From contig JABMQX010000118.1 in assembly GCA_013203085.1 (NCBI GenBank), positions 1-10,464 on the forward strand: a DNA stretch of 10,464 bases, in the 5' to 3' direction. This DNA is from a bacterium (lineage in GTDB: Bacteria; Auribacterota; JABMQX01). The position numbers and the translations under genes are program-made. The notes under the pieces are model-generated. The model searched no databases. It was given only the letters and a program-made list of their open reading frames with translations, and was not told where the DNA came from. The stretch's first letter is position 1, and every line of letters begins with the position of its first letter. This document shows positions 1 to 7,611 of the stretch, piece after piece.

Positions 1-1632
1 GATGTCGTAGGTGTTGTGCTGCTCGCCCTCCATGACGCCATCCTTGTTGGGGTCCCAGCCGTTCTCTTTCGTCCAGGCATATTCGAGGGCTCGCTTGACG
101 TTCGGCCAGATGGAGCGGAGCCACTCGGTATCGCCGGAGAATTTCCACTCGCGGTACGCCCGGACAACGCATCCCATCTGCCCGTCGGCGGCGGGTTTGA
201 AGCCCCACAGGTAATCGCCGAGCGGGATGAGCGTGCGGAAAGCCATGTTTCCATCGGGGCGGGTGTTGTTATTGAAATCGGTTTCCCGCATGCTGCGTTC
301 GAGGGAGGGAAAGAGGTGCGCGACAGACTGCGCGTAATCCCAGACGTGCGTGCAGTTCATCGGGCAGCAGCCGGAATCATCGTCACAGCCCTCAAACGCG
401 AAGAAGGAGCCGTCGGCGAGCATCATGCAGGTGTTGGTGCGGATGATGGAAGCCTGACTGGAAACGGCGTCGAGGACGTAGCCGGGGAGAGTGCTCTCGA
501 AGAAGGCGCGATGCCAGAGACGCGTTTGTTCATCGAGTCGTTGGAGATTTCGGACCGTGTAGGAGGCGACATCCCAGGCGTCCTTGAACTGTTTGGCCAC
601 ATAGTTCTCCATGATTTTGCCTCGGACTTGTTCTTCGCCATTCCAGTAGTTCTGGCGCTTCGGGAAATGCCAGGTGACGAAGAAGGGAAAAGTAGCCGAT
701 TTTTTGGGAGCGATAGTGGCATGGAGGACAAGGTCGCCGACGTCGCTGCGTCTGTCGGAAGAGGGTTCCGCATCGGTCACCGGCTCGACTCGACCATCGT
801 CAGAAAAATCGTCCCAGAAGCGGTGCGCGTTGTCCCACCAGCCGCCGCGATACCAACGTGTCTGCACATCGAGGTCTTTCCAAGTGGTGGCGAGGGCCAT
901 TGTCCCATAGCGGACGTCTTCCGGTTTGACCTTTTTCGAGGAGAGTCGAAGGCCGCGAAATTCCTTATCTTCGACGTATTCGTTCAGGTTCTTTCCGAGG
1001 ATGCTACCGAAGCTTCTGCCGTCGGTGCCGACGGGATTGAAAATGGCGGCGGCGACGGAGACCTCCATCGGCTTGTCGCTCGGGTTTGCGACAGTCCACT
1101 CGAGGATAGCGACGGGAATGGAGCTGTCCGGGACGTTCAGGGGGATGAAAGGATTCCATGCGCGGAGGCTGACCCGAACGGGGAGAGTGTTGTCTTTGAA
1201 TTTGATCCGGGCGAAAGGATATTCGCCATGAAAAGACGCTTCTTGGAGGCGGCTGACACCAGTGAGCTGCTTTTGCGGAGTGCCGCGTCCGCCGCGATAT
1301 GGAGGGAGAAGCTCTCGCTCGAGGATTCGGGCGACGGGTTGTTCGCCTTCACCCTTCGCCCAGATTGCGAAGAACGTGAATGGGAGGTCTCTTCCCTTGC
1401 CCGGGCGATTGAAGATTTCCCAGTCGCATAGATCCCCCCGCCCGCCGAGTGAGACGGTGCCTGTGCCGATACCGCCGAGTGGAAAAGCGATCTCACTGAG
1501 GGCGCGGCCGGTGCGTGCTGGGATAGCCGGCCCGCGGAAAAGCTCCTTACGCGAATAGGGCCGGGCATTCATGGTGGCATGGGTTGTTCCACAGATGAAG
1601 ACGAGCAGAACGAGGGCGATTTTAGCGATCAT
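1..1632 (-). CDS. Secreted GH116 (GBA2-like) beta-glycosidase, N-terminal 544 residues; runs off the window
   Basis: The reading frame stays open from the ATG at 1632 to base 1, so the C-terminus is missing. Residues 1-19 (MIAKIALVLLVFICGTTHA) form a Sec signal peptide. An AGGAGG Shine-Dalgarno at 1644-1639, six bases before the ATG, supports this start. Residues about 45-340 carry the beta-rich N-terminal GH116 features, such as FPLGGIGTGTVSLGGRGD near 50-67. The alpha-helical catalytic domain begins around 380, with CCPMNCTHVWDYAQ (422-435) followed by LFPSLERSMRE, a strong GH116/DUF608 signature. Near the end is DGVMEGEQHNTYD (531-543); from my memory of GBA2 and archaeal homologues, E535 is in the position of the catalytic nucleophile. 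The acid/base Asp would lie beyond the edge. Family members hydrolyse beta-glucosides, beta-xylosides or glucosylceramide; the substrate here is unknown. It is the last visible gene of the minus-strand cluster, 77 nt after the isomerase/glycosidase fusion. Confidence 0.88.
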   Translation of the reverse strand, partial: MIAKIALVLLVFICGTTHATMNARPYSRKELFRGPAIPARTGRALSEIAFPLGGIGTGTVSLGGRGDLCDWEIFNRPGKGRDLPFTFFAIWAKGEGEQPVARILERELLPPYRGGRGTPQKQLTGVSRLQEASFHGEYPFARIKFKDNTLPVRVSLRAWNPFIPLNVPDSSIPVAILEWTVANPSDKPMEVSVAAAIFNPVGTDGRSFGSILGKNLNEYVEDKEFRGLRLSSKKVKPEDVRYGTMALATTWKDLDVQTRWYRGGWWDNAHRFWDDFSDDGRVEPVTDAEPSSDRRSDVGDLVLHATIAPKKSATFPFFVTWHFPKRQNYWNGEEQVRGKIMENYVAKQFKDAWDVASYTVRNLQRLDEQTRLWHRAFFESTLPGYVLDAVSSQASIIRTNTCMMLADGSFFAFEGCDDDSGCCPMNCTHVWDYAQSVAHLFPSLERSMRETDFNNNTRPDGNMAFRTLIPLGDYLWGFKPAADGQMGCVVRAYREWKFSGDTEWLRSIWPNVKRALEYAWTKENGWDPNKDGVMEGEQHNTYDI

Positions 1633-1709
1633 GTCGTTCCTCCTGTCGGTTTGGAAGATTCACTTCTCTGTTTGTCGGCTTCGTCAAAAACGGAGCCGTT
1701 TGATTTTGC

Positions 1710-3863
1710 TCAATCCGCATGTCTCGACTCGATAGCTTTGTTCACGACGGTCATTCTCTCGACGAGAATCCGCCAGGGTTTGTCGTTGATGTCAACAAGT
1801 CCGTAATTCGAGTTTTCGCCGTCAAAGCGACCTGAAGCTGGCTCGTCGGTGTACTCGAACCAGTGATAACCGACGACAGCCGGAATGTCCGCAAGGGCTT
1901 CAACATAGCGCTGGAATCCGTCCGCTCTGTGTTTTTGAGTGGGGACTGGTCGGGCCGCCCCCTTAGTATTGGGTAAGCCGGAATCCATAGCTTTGAACGA
2001 GAACTCCGTGAGCATCACAGGGCGACCGGTAATGCTGTGAATCTCATTCAGCTTTTGCTCGGGGGGCAAGGAACCGTAGCTGTTGAAGGAGACAACGTCA
2101 ACGTGCGAGGCGCACGCCTCGATGATTTCTTTGTAAGCGTACCCCGCAAAGCGGCAGCCGAGGTTTAGGTGATTGGGGTCGGCGAGGCGGATGGCGCGGT
2201 TGCAGACGGAGAAGTACTTTTCGGCGATGGTCTTGAGGAAATCTGTCTCATCCTCGCGGAATCCAGCCGTCTTATTGGAGACCTGCTGAAGCTTCAGCAG
2301 AGAGTCCAGGTCGGAGACGGAAATTCCCCAGACGTCGGACACTCTTTCTACCTTGCCGTGTTTCTTGATGAGGAATTCAATAAGGGCCTTCTTGCCCGGG
2401 GCGTCTGGAGGGAGGGCAAGATAGTCCTCCAACAAGCTTTTGCGTGACCGCCAATCGGGACCCCACCGAAGTTCGTTGTCTGTGAAGTATCCAATCAGGA
2501 ACGGGTCGGAAGCCCTTGAGGAGCAGAGAGTTCTGGCGCGCGCCTCGACCTTACTTCTGAATTCCGGTGAGAAGACATCAGGGAAAGTGCCCTTGAGCCA
2601 ACTGGCTCCGGCGGAGGCGCCCAGGTTGAGCATGAGGGTGTACGGCATCTGTTGAGTGAAGGTCTCCGGACCGGACCACGAGCCTATCGTGTTGAAACCC
2701 CACCTGCGGAGCCTGCCTGCCGCCTCCACGGCCCATTTTTCGGCTGTGCCGTATTTCTTTTTGGTCACGCGAGCGTAAGGGGAATAGCCAAGCTTCGGGG
2801 CGAAGTCGCCCTTGAATGTGGCGTGATTGACACCTTTTGAAAAGAAGGCGTTGCCAGCAGGGTCAATGAGCCACCAGCGGCCGGAAATTTCCTGCGGGAA
2901 AAAGAAGCCCGATGGAGTATGGCGGACCTTCGTCCAACCGCCGAAGGCATCTCGCGGCGAGGAAGGTACTGGGAAGAACACGTTTTCGATGTATTGGCGG
3001 CTGCGGGTTTCGTTTTCGAGAAGAGTTTTGGTTCGGGCGGTCTTTTGCTCATAGGCAAGTTCGAGAATCAGCAAGCCGTTGAAGCCGGCTCGCTTGAGGG
3101 CCGGGGCGACCTTTTCGTGGTCAATGTCGTTGCCCTCGCCGAGCCACTCGGTCCAGACGCCGTCGTTGCCGTTGCGGAGATGGACGCTGCCGATGCGACC
3201 GGAGGTGAGGCGAATCATCTCGAAGGGGTCCTGGCCGGCTCTCTTGACCCAGTGTAGGTCGAGGCAAAAACCGACGAGCTTGGGGTCCGTCATGGCGACC
3301 ATTGCGCGGAACTCCCGGGCATTGTGCGCCATTTCCGGAGTGTGGTTGTGGATCACAAGGCGCATGCCGCGTTTCTGAAGTTCGACGCCGAGGCGATTGA
3401 GGTTCTGGGCCTGAAGACGCAGTGCTGCATCGGATTTATTCTCATCGGCGGCGCAGTTGAAGTTGATCATCAATCCGGGGAAATCTCTGGCACGGTCCGC
3501 CCACTCCAGAACGGTGGTGATGGTCCGTTGGGCGGCATCGGTCTGATGAAGGTTCCCGCCGTGATACACAGAAGGGAGCACGAGGCCATTCCGCCAGAGG
3601 AGCTCCCGAAAACGCGTGGCTCGCTCGTCGCTGGAGAAAGCGTTCAGCCATCCTTCAACGGCGGCGAAACCTGCTTTCCTCGCTTCGGCGAGTGTCTGAG
3701 GCAATTGCTGATCGGGGTTCTTGCCCTGCCGCGACCATTCGACGTTCCAGCCGTATATCTGCGTGGCGACCCTCAAGCCCGATGTCGAGGCCTCAGCAAT
3801 GCAGCAAGACGGTGGGAGCACAAGAGCTGCGATGAGCAACGTTGCTCCGAAAATGGTTCTCAT
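1710..3863 (-). CDS. Secreted fusion: xylose-isomerase-like TIM barrel plus clan GH-A-type (agarase-like) glycosidase
   Basis: 717 residues with a signal peptide (hydrophobic core 5-17, probable cut after A25 in IAEA). AGGAGGA at 3877-3871, seven bases before the ATG, supports the start. Residues about 29-295 are a xylose-isomerase-like (AP endonuclease 2-type) barrel: IHNHTPE (171-177), CLDLHW (200-205), SVHLRN (226-231) and LLILELAYE (264-272) give probable metal ligands D202, H228 and E268, with an HNH in place of the usual Glu on strand 5. Residues about 300-717 form a second barrel opening with GRWWLIDPAGNAFFSKGVNH, as in beta-agarase-like proteins. IGYFTDNE puts an acid/base Glu at 464 and PVMLTEFSF a nucleophile Glu at 620, the strand-4 and strand-7 pattern of clan A retaining glycosidases. 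The exact GH family (GH50-, GH42- or GH5-like) is not decided. The isomerase half may epimerise or isomerise the sugar that the glycosidase half releases or binds; that coupling is inference. Confidence 0.85.
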   Translation of the reverse strand: MRTIFGATLLIAALVLPPSCCIAEASTSGLRVATQIYGWNVEWSRQGKNPDQQLPQTLAEARKAGFAAVEGWLNAFSSDERATRFRELLWRNGLVLPSVYHGGNLHQTDAAQRTITTVLEWADRARDFPGLMINFNCAADENKSDAALRLQAQNLNRLGVELQKRGMRLVIHNHTPEMAHNAREFRAMVAMTDPKLVGFCLDLHWVKRAGQDPFEMIRLTSGRIGSVHLRNGNDGVWTEWLGEGNDIDHEKVAPALKRAGFNGLLILELAYEQKTARTKTLLENETRSRQYIENVFFPVPSSPRDAFGGWTKVRHTPSGFFFPQEISGRWWLIDPAGNAFFSKGVNHATFKGDFAPKLGYSPYARVTKKKYGTAEKWAVEAAGRLRRWGFNTIGSWSGPETFTQQMPYTLMLNLGASAGASWLKGTFPDVFSPEFRSKVEARARTLCSSRASDPFLIGYFTDNELRWGPDWRSRKSLLEDYLALPPDAPGKKALIEFLIKKHGKVERVSDVWGISVSDLDSLLKLQQVSNKTAGFREDETDFLKTIAEKYFSVCNRAIRLADPNHLNLGCRFAGYAYKEIIEACASHVDVVSFNSYGSLPPEQKLNEIHSITGRPVMLTEFSFKAMDSGLPNTKGAARPVPTQKHRADGFQRYVEALADIPAVVGYHWFEYTDEPASGRFDGENSNYGLVDINDKPWRILVERMTVVNKAIESRHAD

Positions 3864-3933
3864 GATGAAATCCTCCTGCTCGATAGCGCTGTCCGCCCTA
3901 ACCGCCGATGATTGTGCACCATGAACAGTGCGG

Positions 3934-5166
3934 TCAGGTCAGCACTCTTTCCGTTTTTGGGTCAAAGAGCATCATTTTCTTTTCCCGCCAGGACCGATTG
4001 GCGAGGCACAGGATGACCATGGCCTTGTATCCCATCCCCACGTGGTAATGAGGCTGCTTGCGGGAGCGTATGCATTCGATCCAGTTGATATCGTGGTCGC
4101 TGCGGGGCTGGGGCTTGACGCGGATTTCGCGCCTTTTCTTCGAGAAAGGCGGTTCGGGATGGACAACGACGGTCTCGCCTTCGAAGATAAGGCTTGCTTC
4201 CTCGCCACGGATTTCGAACTCAACGCCTCGCCTCGTAGCCTGCGTGCAAAAGAGAGTCATGGTGTGGTCTGTCGGGAAATCCGCCATGACGTGGAAGGTG
4301 TCGGGGGTCTCGCGGTCGTGATGAGCGAAGATGCCGCCGGAGGCCATGACGCGGCAGGGGAACTCTGCGCCGAGAGCTACCTGGAGGCCCGCGAGGGTGT
4401 GGCTGAGGAGGTCATGAGCGAGGCCGCCGGAATAGTCCCAATATTTTCGGTAGCGGAAGAATCGCTCCCGGCTGAAAGGGCGTCTTGGCGCAGGGCCGAG
4501 GAAAGCTTCCCAATCGAGATTGGATGGATTGGCGTTGGCGTCAATGGGGTAGTTCCAGTCGCCGCCGGGAATGTTGCGATAGACGCCGCCGGTTGACCAG
4601 ATGAGCTTCCCAAGCTCCCTGTTGCGGACCAGTTTTCGCGCTTGCCAGTACCGGTCTTTAGAGGCGCCTTCCGCGCCGACCTGGACGATGCGCCCGGTCC
4701 GTTTTGCAACCTGCGCCATTTCCTTAGCCTCGTCGAGGTAAAGCGTCATGGGTTTTTCAACGTGGACATCCTTGCCGGCTTCCATGGCATCAATGGACAT
4801 CTTGGCGTGCCAATGATCCGGCGTGGCGATGAAGACGGCGTGGAGGTTCTTCATCTGGAGCATCTCCCGGTAGTCGTGGAAGGCTCTGGCGCCGGAAATC
4901 TGCTTCGCTTGCCGCAGACGAGGCTCGTAAACGTCGCAAACGCCTGCGACAGAGATGTTCAACTTGGGGTCCTTTGAGAGTTCCTTGTAATGCCGCACGT
5001 GATGCGTGCCCATCCCGCCGCAACCTATGAAGCCTATGTTGATGCGGTCGTTTGCCCCGACGGCGCGGCCGAGAGCTGGGGCGGCGAGAACGGTGGCTCC
5101 GAGGGCGGCTGAGCCTTTGATGAATTCCCTGCGATTGATCGCGCGTGAGTTTCTGCTGAGTGTCAT
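3934..5166 (-). CDS. Tat-exported Gfo/Idh/MocA family oxidoreductase
   Basis: 410 residues from the ATG at 5166. The N-terminus carries the Tat motif NRREFIKG (twin Arg 12-13), then a hydrophobic stretch ending APALGRA, so a folded, cofactor-loaded enzyme is probably exported. The Rossmann domain has IGFIGCGGMG (glycine motif about 48-53), ATPDHWH (about 114-120) and the family's EKP motif at 137-139 in VHVEKPMTLYLDEA. The C-terminal Gfo/Idh domain contains YWDYSGGLAHDLLSH (242-256), where D252 and H256 occupy the usual catalytic Asp/His positions. Family members are NAD(P)-dependent dehydrogenases of sugars, inositols or glycosides; many PVC-group members carry a Tat signal. It is first in the minus-strand cluster, 70 nt before the isomerase/glycosidase fusion, which suggests it oxidises a glycoside handled by those enzymes. 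The substrate cannot be read from sequence. Confidence 0.9.
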   Translation of the reverse strand: MTLSRNSRAINRREFIKGSAALGATVLAAPALGRAVGANDRINIGFIGCGGMGTHHVRHYKELSKDPKLNISVAGVCDVYEPRLRQAKQISGARAFHDYREMLQMKNLHAVFIATPDHWHAKMSIDAMEAGKDVHVEKPMTLYLDEAKEMAQVAKRTGRIVQVGAEGASKDRYWQARKLVRNRELGKLIWSTGGVYRNIPGGDWNYPIDANANPSNLDWEAFLGPAPRRPFSRERFFRYRKYWDYSGGLAHDLLSHTLAGLQVALGAEFPCRVMASGGIFAHHDRETPDTFHVMADFPTDHTMTLFCTQATRRGVEFEIRGEEASLIFEGETVVVHPEPPFSKKRREIRVKPQPRSDHDINWIECIRSRKQPHYHVGMGYKAMVILCLANRSWREKKMMLFDPKTERVLT

Positions 5167-5175
5167 CTCTCTTTG

Positions 5176-5180
5176 CCTCC
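5176..5180 (-). promoter_or_regulatory. Shine-Dalgarno that fixes the start of the Gfo/Idh gene
   Basis: GGAGG lies nine bases before the ATG at 5166. A longer frame opens with a GTG at 5202, but no purine-rich ribosome site precedes that codon, and the extra 12 residues would sit awkwardly in front of the Tat signal. The ATG at 5166 is therefore preferred. Confidence 0.75.
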
Positions 5181-5249
5181 AATCGTGAGTTCGCCGTTGC
5201 ACGTAAGGAGATTGTCAGGTAATCGCCGTTGAAACGGACCTCCGGCCTA

Positions 5250-5277
5250 TCCGGCGCCAGAGGTGAACCGCGCCGGA
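5250..5277. promoter_or_regulatory. 8-bp perfect inverted repeat with 12-nt spacer, candidate operator or leader hairpin
   Basis: TCCGGCGC (5250-5257) and GCGCCGGA (5270-5277) are exact reverse complements separated by 12 bases. The half-sites are 20 bp centre to centre, about two helical turns, as expected for a dimeric regulator. The site lies 84-111 bp before the ATG of the Gfo/Idh gene. It could equally form an RNA hairpin in the leader. No regulator gene is nearby, and function is inferred only from position and symmetry. Confidence 0.35.
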
Positions 5278-5553
5278 CTTAGGTGAATGGTCTTGGAAAG
5301 CGACTTCAACTTTCTCCTCTTTTCTTTTCTGACGGAGCTTAGCAGGTCAAGTGGCGCTGAATCAAGGGTGATATGTTATGGGGTGTGGCTACGTTTAAGT
5401 GGTAGATAAGTCGCCTTTCATTTGCTTCTCCCGCGTTGCAGGTTTTCGAGTGGAGGAAGCGAGGGCCTGAGACAAATGGCGTTGATCGAGTCCCTGTGGA
5501 TCGGGGGGATTGACCGGTCCTGTAAGTTTGATTGGGGGGCTTCTGGTTGTACC

Positions 5554-5639
5554 GCCGGCATCTTGCCGGCTGTATCGGGGGCATCTTGCCCCCGCCATCG
5601 AGGGCGAGACGCCCTCGGGACAGCCGCCGGGACGGCGGC
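5554..5639. repeat. Array of four tandem short GC-rich hairpins (REP-like or miniature mobile element)
   Basis: Four perfect hairpins follow each other at about 23-nt spacing, each with a 3-nt loop: 5554-5570 (7-bp stem, loop TCT), 5576-5594 (8 bp, TCT), 5599-5617 (8 bp, AGA) and 5623-5639 (7 bp, GGA). The stems differ in sequence (GCCGGCA, CGGGGGCA, CGAGGGCG, GCCGCCG), but the architecture is constant and the first two share the core GCATCTTGC. All stems being perfect while their sequences differ argues for selection on structure or for a mobile hairpin element. Similar strings are, by my recollection, dispersed in some verrucomicrobial genomes; I cannot confirm this from one copy. The array lies between two divergent genes and starts more than 380 bp from the dehydrogenase start, so it is not an obvious terminator. 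Confidence 0.7.
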
Positions 5640-5768
5640 GTTACCCTTGGCAAACCCACCCACCCAAATGCAGCCGCACGCATGTTATGGCCTTGTGCAG
5701 AAAGCTCTTTGGTGACCGGCGGGTGTTCCTTGACCGGGTTGCGCCGATGGGGCGAGGGCGGAGGAGGG

Positions 5769-5797
5769 TTGACAGGTTGCGCGTGTTCTGTCAGCAT
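5769..5797 (+). promoter_or_regulatory. Possible promoter/operator upstream of the ThuA gene
   Basis: A perfect TTGACA (5769-5774) is followed after 17 bases by CAGCAT, which is only a 3/6 match to a -10 box. The TTGACA overlaps one arm of a 6-bp inverted repeat, TGACAG (5770-5775) and CTGTCA (5788-5793), with a 12-nt spacer. A dimeric repressor there would cover the -35 box. The site is about 110-135 bp before the ThuA ATG. The weak -10 keeps this tentative. Confidence 0.25.
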
Positions 5798-5904
5798 GGC
5801 TCTCACCATCGTCGAGATGCGCAGGCATCCTGCGAGAGGCAACTGCAAGGCAAAAAGCTCGTTGGAGTTGAAAGGCTTAGACTGCATGAATGGAGGGATA
5901 GGAA

Positions 5905-6693
5905 ATGAGAACAACACTTACCTTGTTTGCGCTTTTTGCAGCGATCTTTATCGTCGGGGGAAGCGCGATGGCGGCCGAGAAGATTCTTATCGTGCAAGAT
6001 GAGCTGCCGCAGATGGAGCTTCTGGCAACATTTCTGCATGACAAATGCGGGTATGATATGGAAATCAAGACTCAGAAGGAAATGCCCGCGGACATTTCGC
6101 GCTACAAAGCAGTCATCGTTTTCATTCACGGCAAGCTGTTCGAAGAACCGGAGAAGGCGTTCATCGCTTACACGAAAAACGGCGGGAGATTAGTAGTCCT
6201 GCATCATTCCATATCGAGCGGGAAGCGGAAGAACAAGTACTGGTTCGATTTTCTTGGAATCAAGCTGCCGGAAGGGAGCTGGCAGGAAGGCGGGTATAAG
6301 TGGATAGAGCCCGTGAGACAGAAGGTCGTGAATGTCAATCCCAGCCACCGCATCACTTCGCACGAAGTGGAGTATGAGGGAAAGGTTTTCTTCAAGAGTG
6401 AAAAGGTCAAGCCAGCGGAATATCCATTTTTCACGCTGAAGGAGAATTCAGAGGTTTATCTCAACCACACCTTCAAGGATGGCATTGACAGGACCCTCCT
6501 GCTTGGATTCATTTACGATGGCGAAGAAATCGGCGGCAAGAGGATTATGCAGAACACGAGCGGATGGTTGAAGAAAGTGGGGAAGGGATGGTTGATATAC
6601 CTTCAGCCGGGGCACTCGGCGGAAGACATCCAGAGCAAAGCGTTCCGGCAGATTATCGTGAATGTCATTCGGTGGAAGCCGGAAGAGAAGTGA
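5905..6693 (+). CDS. Secreted ThuA-like domain protein
   Basis: 262 residues. The start is supported by GGAGGG (5892-5897), seven bases before the ATG, and by a clear signal peptide: a hydrophobic run from T5 to G19, then SAMA with probable cleavage after A23. The mature protein begins EKILIVQD and follows the ThuA (trehalose-utilisation) pattern in the class I glutamine-amidotransferase-like fold: YKAVIVFIHG (67-76), NGGRLVVLHHS (92-102), NPSHRITSHE (145-154), and the C-terminal GKGWLIYLQPGHSAEDI (226-242) followed by FRQIIVNVIRW. No amidotransferase Cys nucleophile is apparent, as is usual for ThuA. In rhizobia, ThuA works with the Gfo/Idh enzyme ThuB on 3-keto disaccharides, which fits the Gfo/Idh gene across the intergenic region. 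The exact reaction of this protein is unknown. It is probably co-transcribed with the glycosyltransferase 21 nt downstream. Confidence 0.85.
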   Translation: MRTTLTLFALFAAIFIVGGSAMAAEKILIVQDELPQMELLATFLHDKCGYDMEIKTQKEMPADISRYKAVIVFIHGKLFEEPEKAFIAYTKNGGRLVVLHHSISSGKRKNKYWFDFLGIKLPEGSWQEGGYKWIEPVRQKVVNVNPSHRITSHEVEYEGKVFFKSEKVKPAEYPFFTLKENSEVYLNHTFKDGIDRTLLLGFIYDGEEIGGKRIMQNTSGWLKKVGKGWLIYLQPGHSAEDIQSKAFRQIIVNVIRWKPEEK

Positions 6694-6714
6694 AGGAGCG
6701 AGATTCAGACTGAG

Positions 6715-7500
6715 GTGGAGAACGTCGAGAAGGAACAAGAGCTTCTGGTCACGATTGTGATTCCTGCGTACAACGAGGAGTTGCACATCGGTGCGACGAT
6801 TCGCGCGATTGATGAGTATGCTTCGCCTCGACTTTGGCGCTGCGAGATCATCGTAGTTGATGACGGCAGCAACGATAACACAGTTGCCGAGGCAAACGAC
6901 GCAGCCGCGAAGGCGAAGGCGTCGGTTCGAGTTCTGAGGAACCGGGCGAACAGGGGAAAAGGATTCAGCGTCCGAAAGGGGATGCTGGCGTCAGCGGGAG
7001 CTTTTGCACTATTTTCGGACGCGGACCTGTCAACACCAATCGGTGAGCTCGACCGCCTTTTGGAGAAGGCTCGCCGGGGATACGATGTGGTCATAGGTTC
7101 GCGAGCATTGAGGAATTCTGAGATCGAGGTACACCAGCCGCTTTATCGGGAGCTAATGGGAAAGGCCTTTAACCTGATTTTGCGGTCGTTCGGGTTGAGC
7201 CATTTCCGGGATACACAATGCGGGTTCAAGCTGTTTACTCGTCGGGCAGTGAAAATGATTTTTCCGCTGGCGAAGATCAATCGTTTTGCGTTCGATGTCG
7301 AAATTCTGCTGATTGCACAAGGGCTGGGGCTTAAGATCAGAGAGCTTCCGGTTCATTGGCGCGACTCCGCTCCGTCAAAGGTCTCGCTCTGCCAGGATTC
7401 GTTGAGGATGTTTTTCGATGTTATGAAGCTGCGGCTGAGGCGGGGACGTTCGCTCCATTCCGCGCACGCAAGGAGCAGCCACGCGCCAACCGGGAAGTAA
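6715..7500 (+). CDS. Family 2 glycosyltransferase (polyprenyl-phosphate glucosyl/mannosyltransferase type)
   Basis: 261 residues with no signal peptide or membrane segment, so probably cytoplasmic or peripheral at the inner membrane. GT-A fold markers in order: VTIVIPAYNEE (12-22), IIVVDDGSNDNT (45-56), NRANRGKGFSVRKGM (76-90, the nucleotide-sugar region), FSDADLSTP (100-108, metal-binding DxD), VVIGSR (125-130), FRDTQCGFKLF (164-174) and the FDVEILLIA run (193-201). This set matches dolichyl/undecaprenyl-phosphate glucosyltransferases. Such enzymes load one hexose onto a lipid phosphate for later use outside the membrane. The last 20 residues are basic and low in complexity. The start is the GTG at 6715; its only ribosome site, AGGAG at 6694-6698, is 16 bases away, so translation may be coupled to the upstream gene. 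The frame is the same as that of the ThuA gene, whose TGA is the only stop between them. A 111-nt gap separates it from the convergent sigma/M16 gene, and I see no strong terminator there. Confidence 0.88.
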   Translation: MENVEKEQELLVTIVIPAYNEELHIGATIRAIDEYASPRLWRCEIIVVDDGSNDNTVAEANDAAAKAKASVRVLRNRANRGKGFSVRKGMLASAGAFALFSDADLSTPIGELDRLLEKARRGYDVVIGSRALRNSEIEVHQPLYRELMGKAFNLILRSFGLSHFRDTQCGFKLFTRRAVKMIFPLAKINRFAFDVEILLIAQGLGLKIRELPVHWRDSAPSKVSLCQDSLRMFFDVMKLRLRRGRSLHSAHARSSHAPTGK

Positions 7501-7611
7501 CGGCACCAATACGGGCAAGTCGTTTACAGAAGCCGCTGCGAGGTAAGGGTGCGGCGAGTTTTTGGCCGGAATGGGAGCTTCGCGCCCGCCGAATAGGAAC
7601 GACCGTGACAG

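Larger units (their letters stand above)
5167..5904. other. Divergent intergenic region without a credible gene
   Basis: These 738 bases separate the minus-strand dehydrogenase gene from the plus-strand ThuA gene and should hold both promoters. Open frames of up to about 190 codons exist, but their translations are Pro/Arg/His-rich, have no recognisable domain, and run across the hairpin array, so I treat them as non-coding. What can be seen is an 8-bp inverted repeat near the dehydrogenase start, an array of four hairpins in the middle, and a TTGACA within a 6-bp inverted repeat upstream of ThuA. I found no convincing sigma-70 promoter facing the dehydrogenase and no tRNA. Confidence 0.6.

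Noticed and set aside
16..1431. 471-codon open frame on the plus strand
   Set aside because: It is antisense to the GH116 gene, which has a signal peptide, an AGGAGG site and family motifs. The plus-strand product shows no domain and is the usual by-product of GC-rich third positions.
3795..3808. Lipoprotein signal in the isomerase/glycosidase fusion (Cys 20-21)
   Set aside because: The residues before the cysteines (LPPSC) do not fit a lipobox, whereas an ordinary signal peptidase site follows at IAEA.
5554..5639. CRISPR-like array
   Set aside because: The units are self-complementary hairpins that differ from each other, with spacers of only about 4-6 nt; there are no identical repeats with unique spacers and no cas genes.
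5339..5917. 192-codon open frame on the minus strand in the intergenic region
   Set aside because: The product is Pro/Arg/His-rich, runs through the hairpin array, overlaps the ThuA start and has no convincing ribosome site.
7532..7560. Possible terminator between the convergent glycosyltransferase and sigma/M16 genes
   Set aside because: GCCGC (7532-7536) and GCGGC (7551-7555) give only a 5-bp stem around a 14-nt loop before a short T run; too weak to call.
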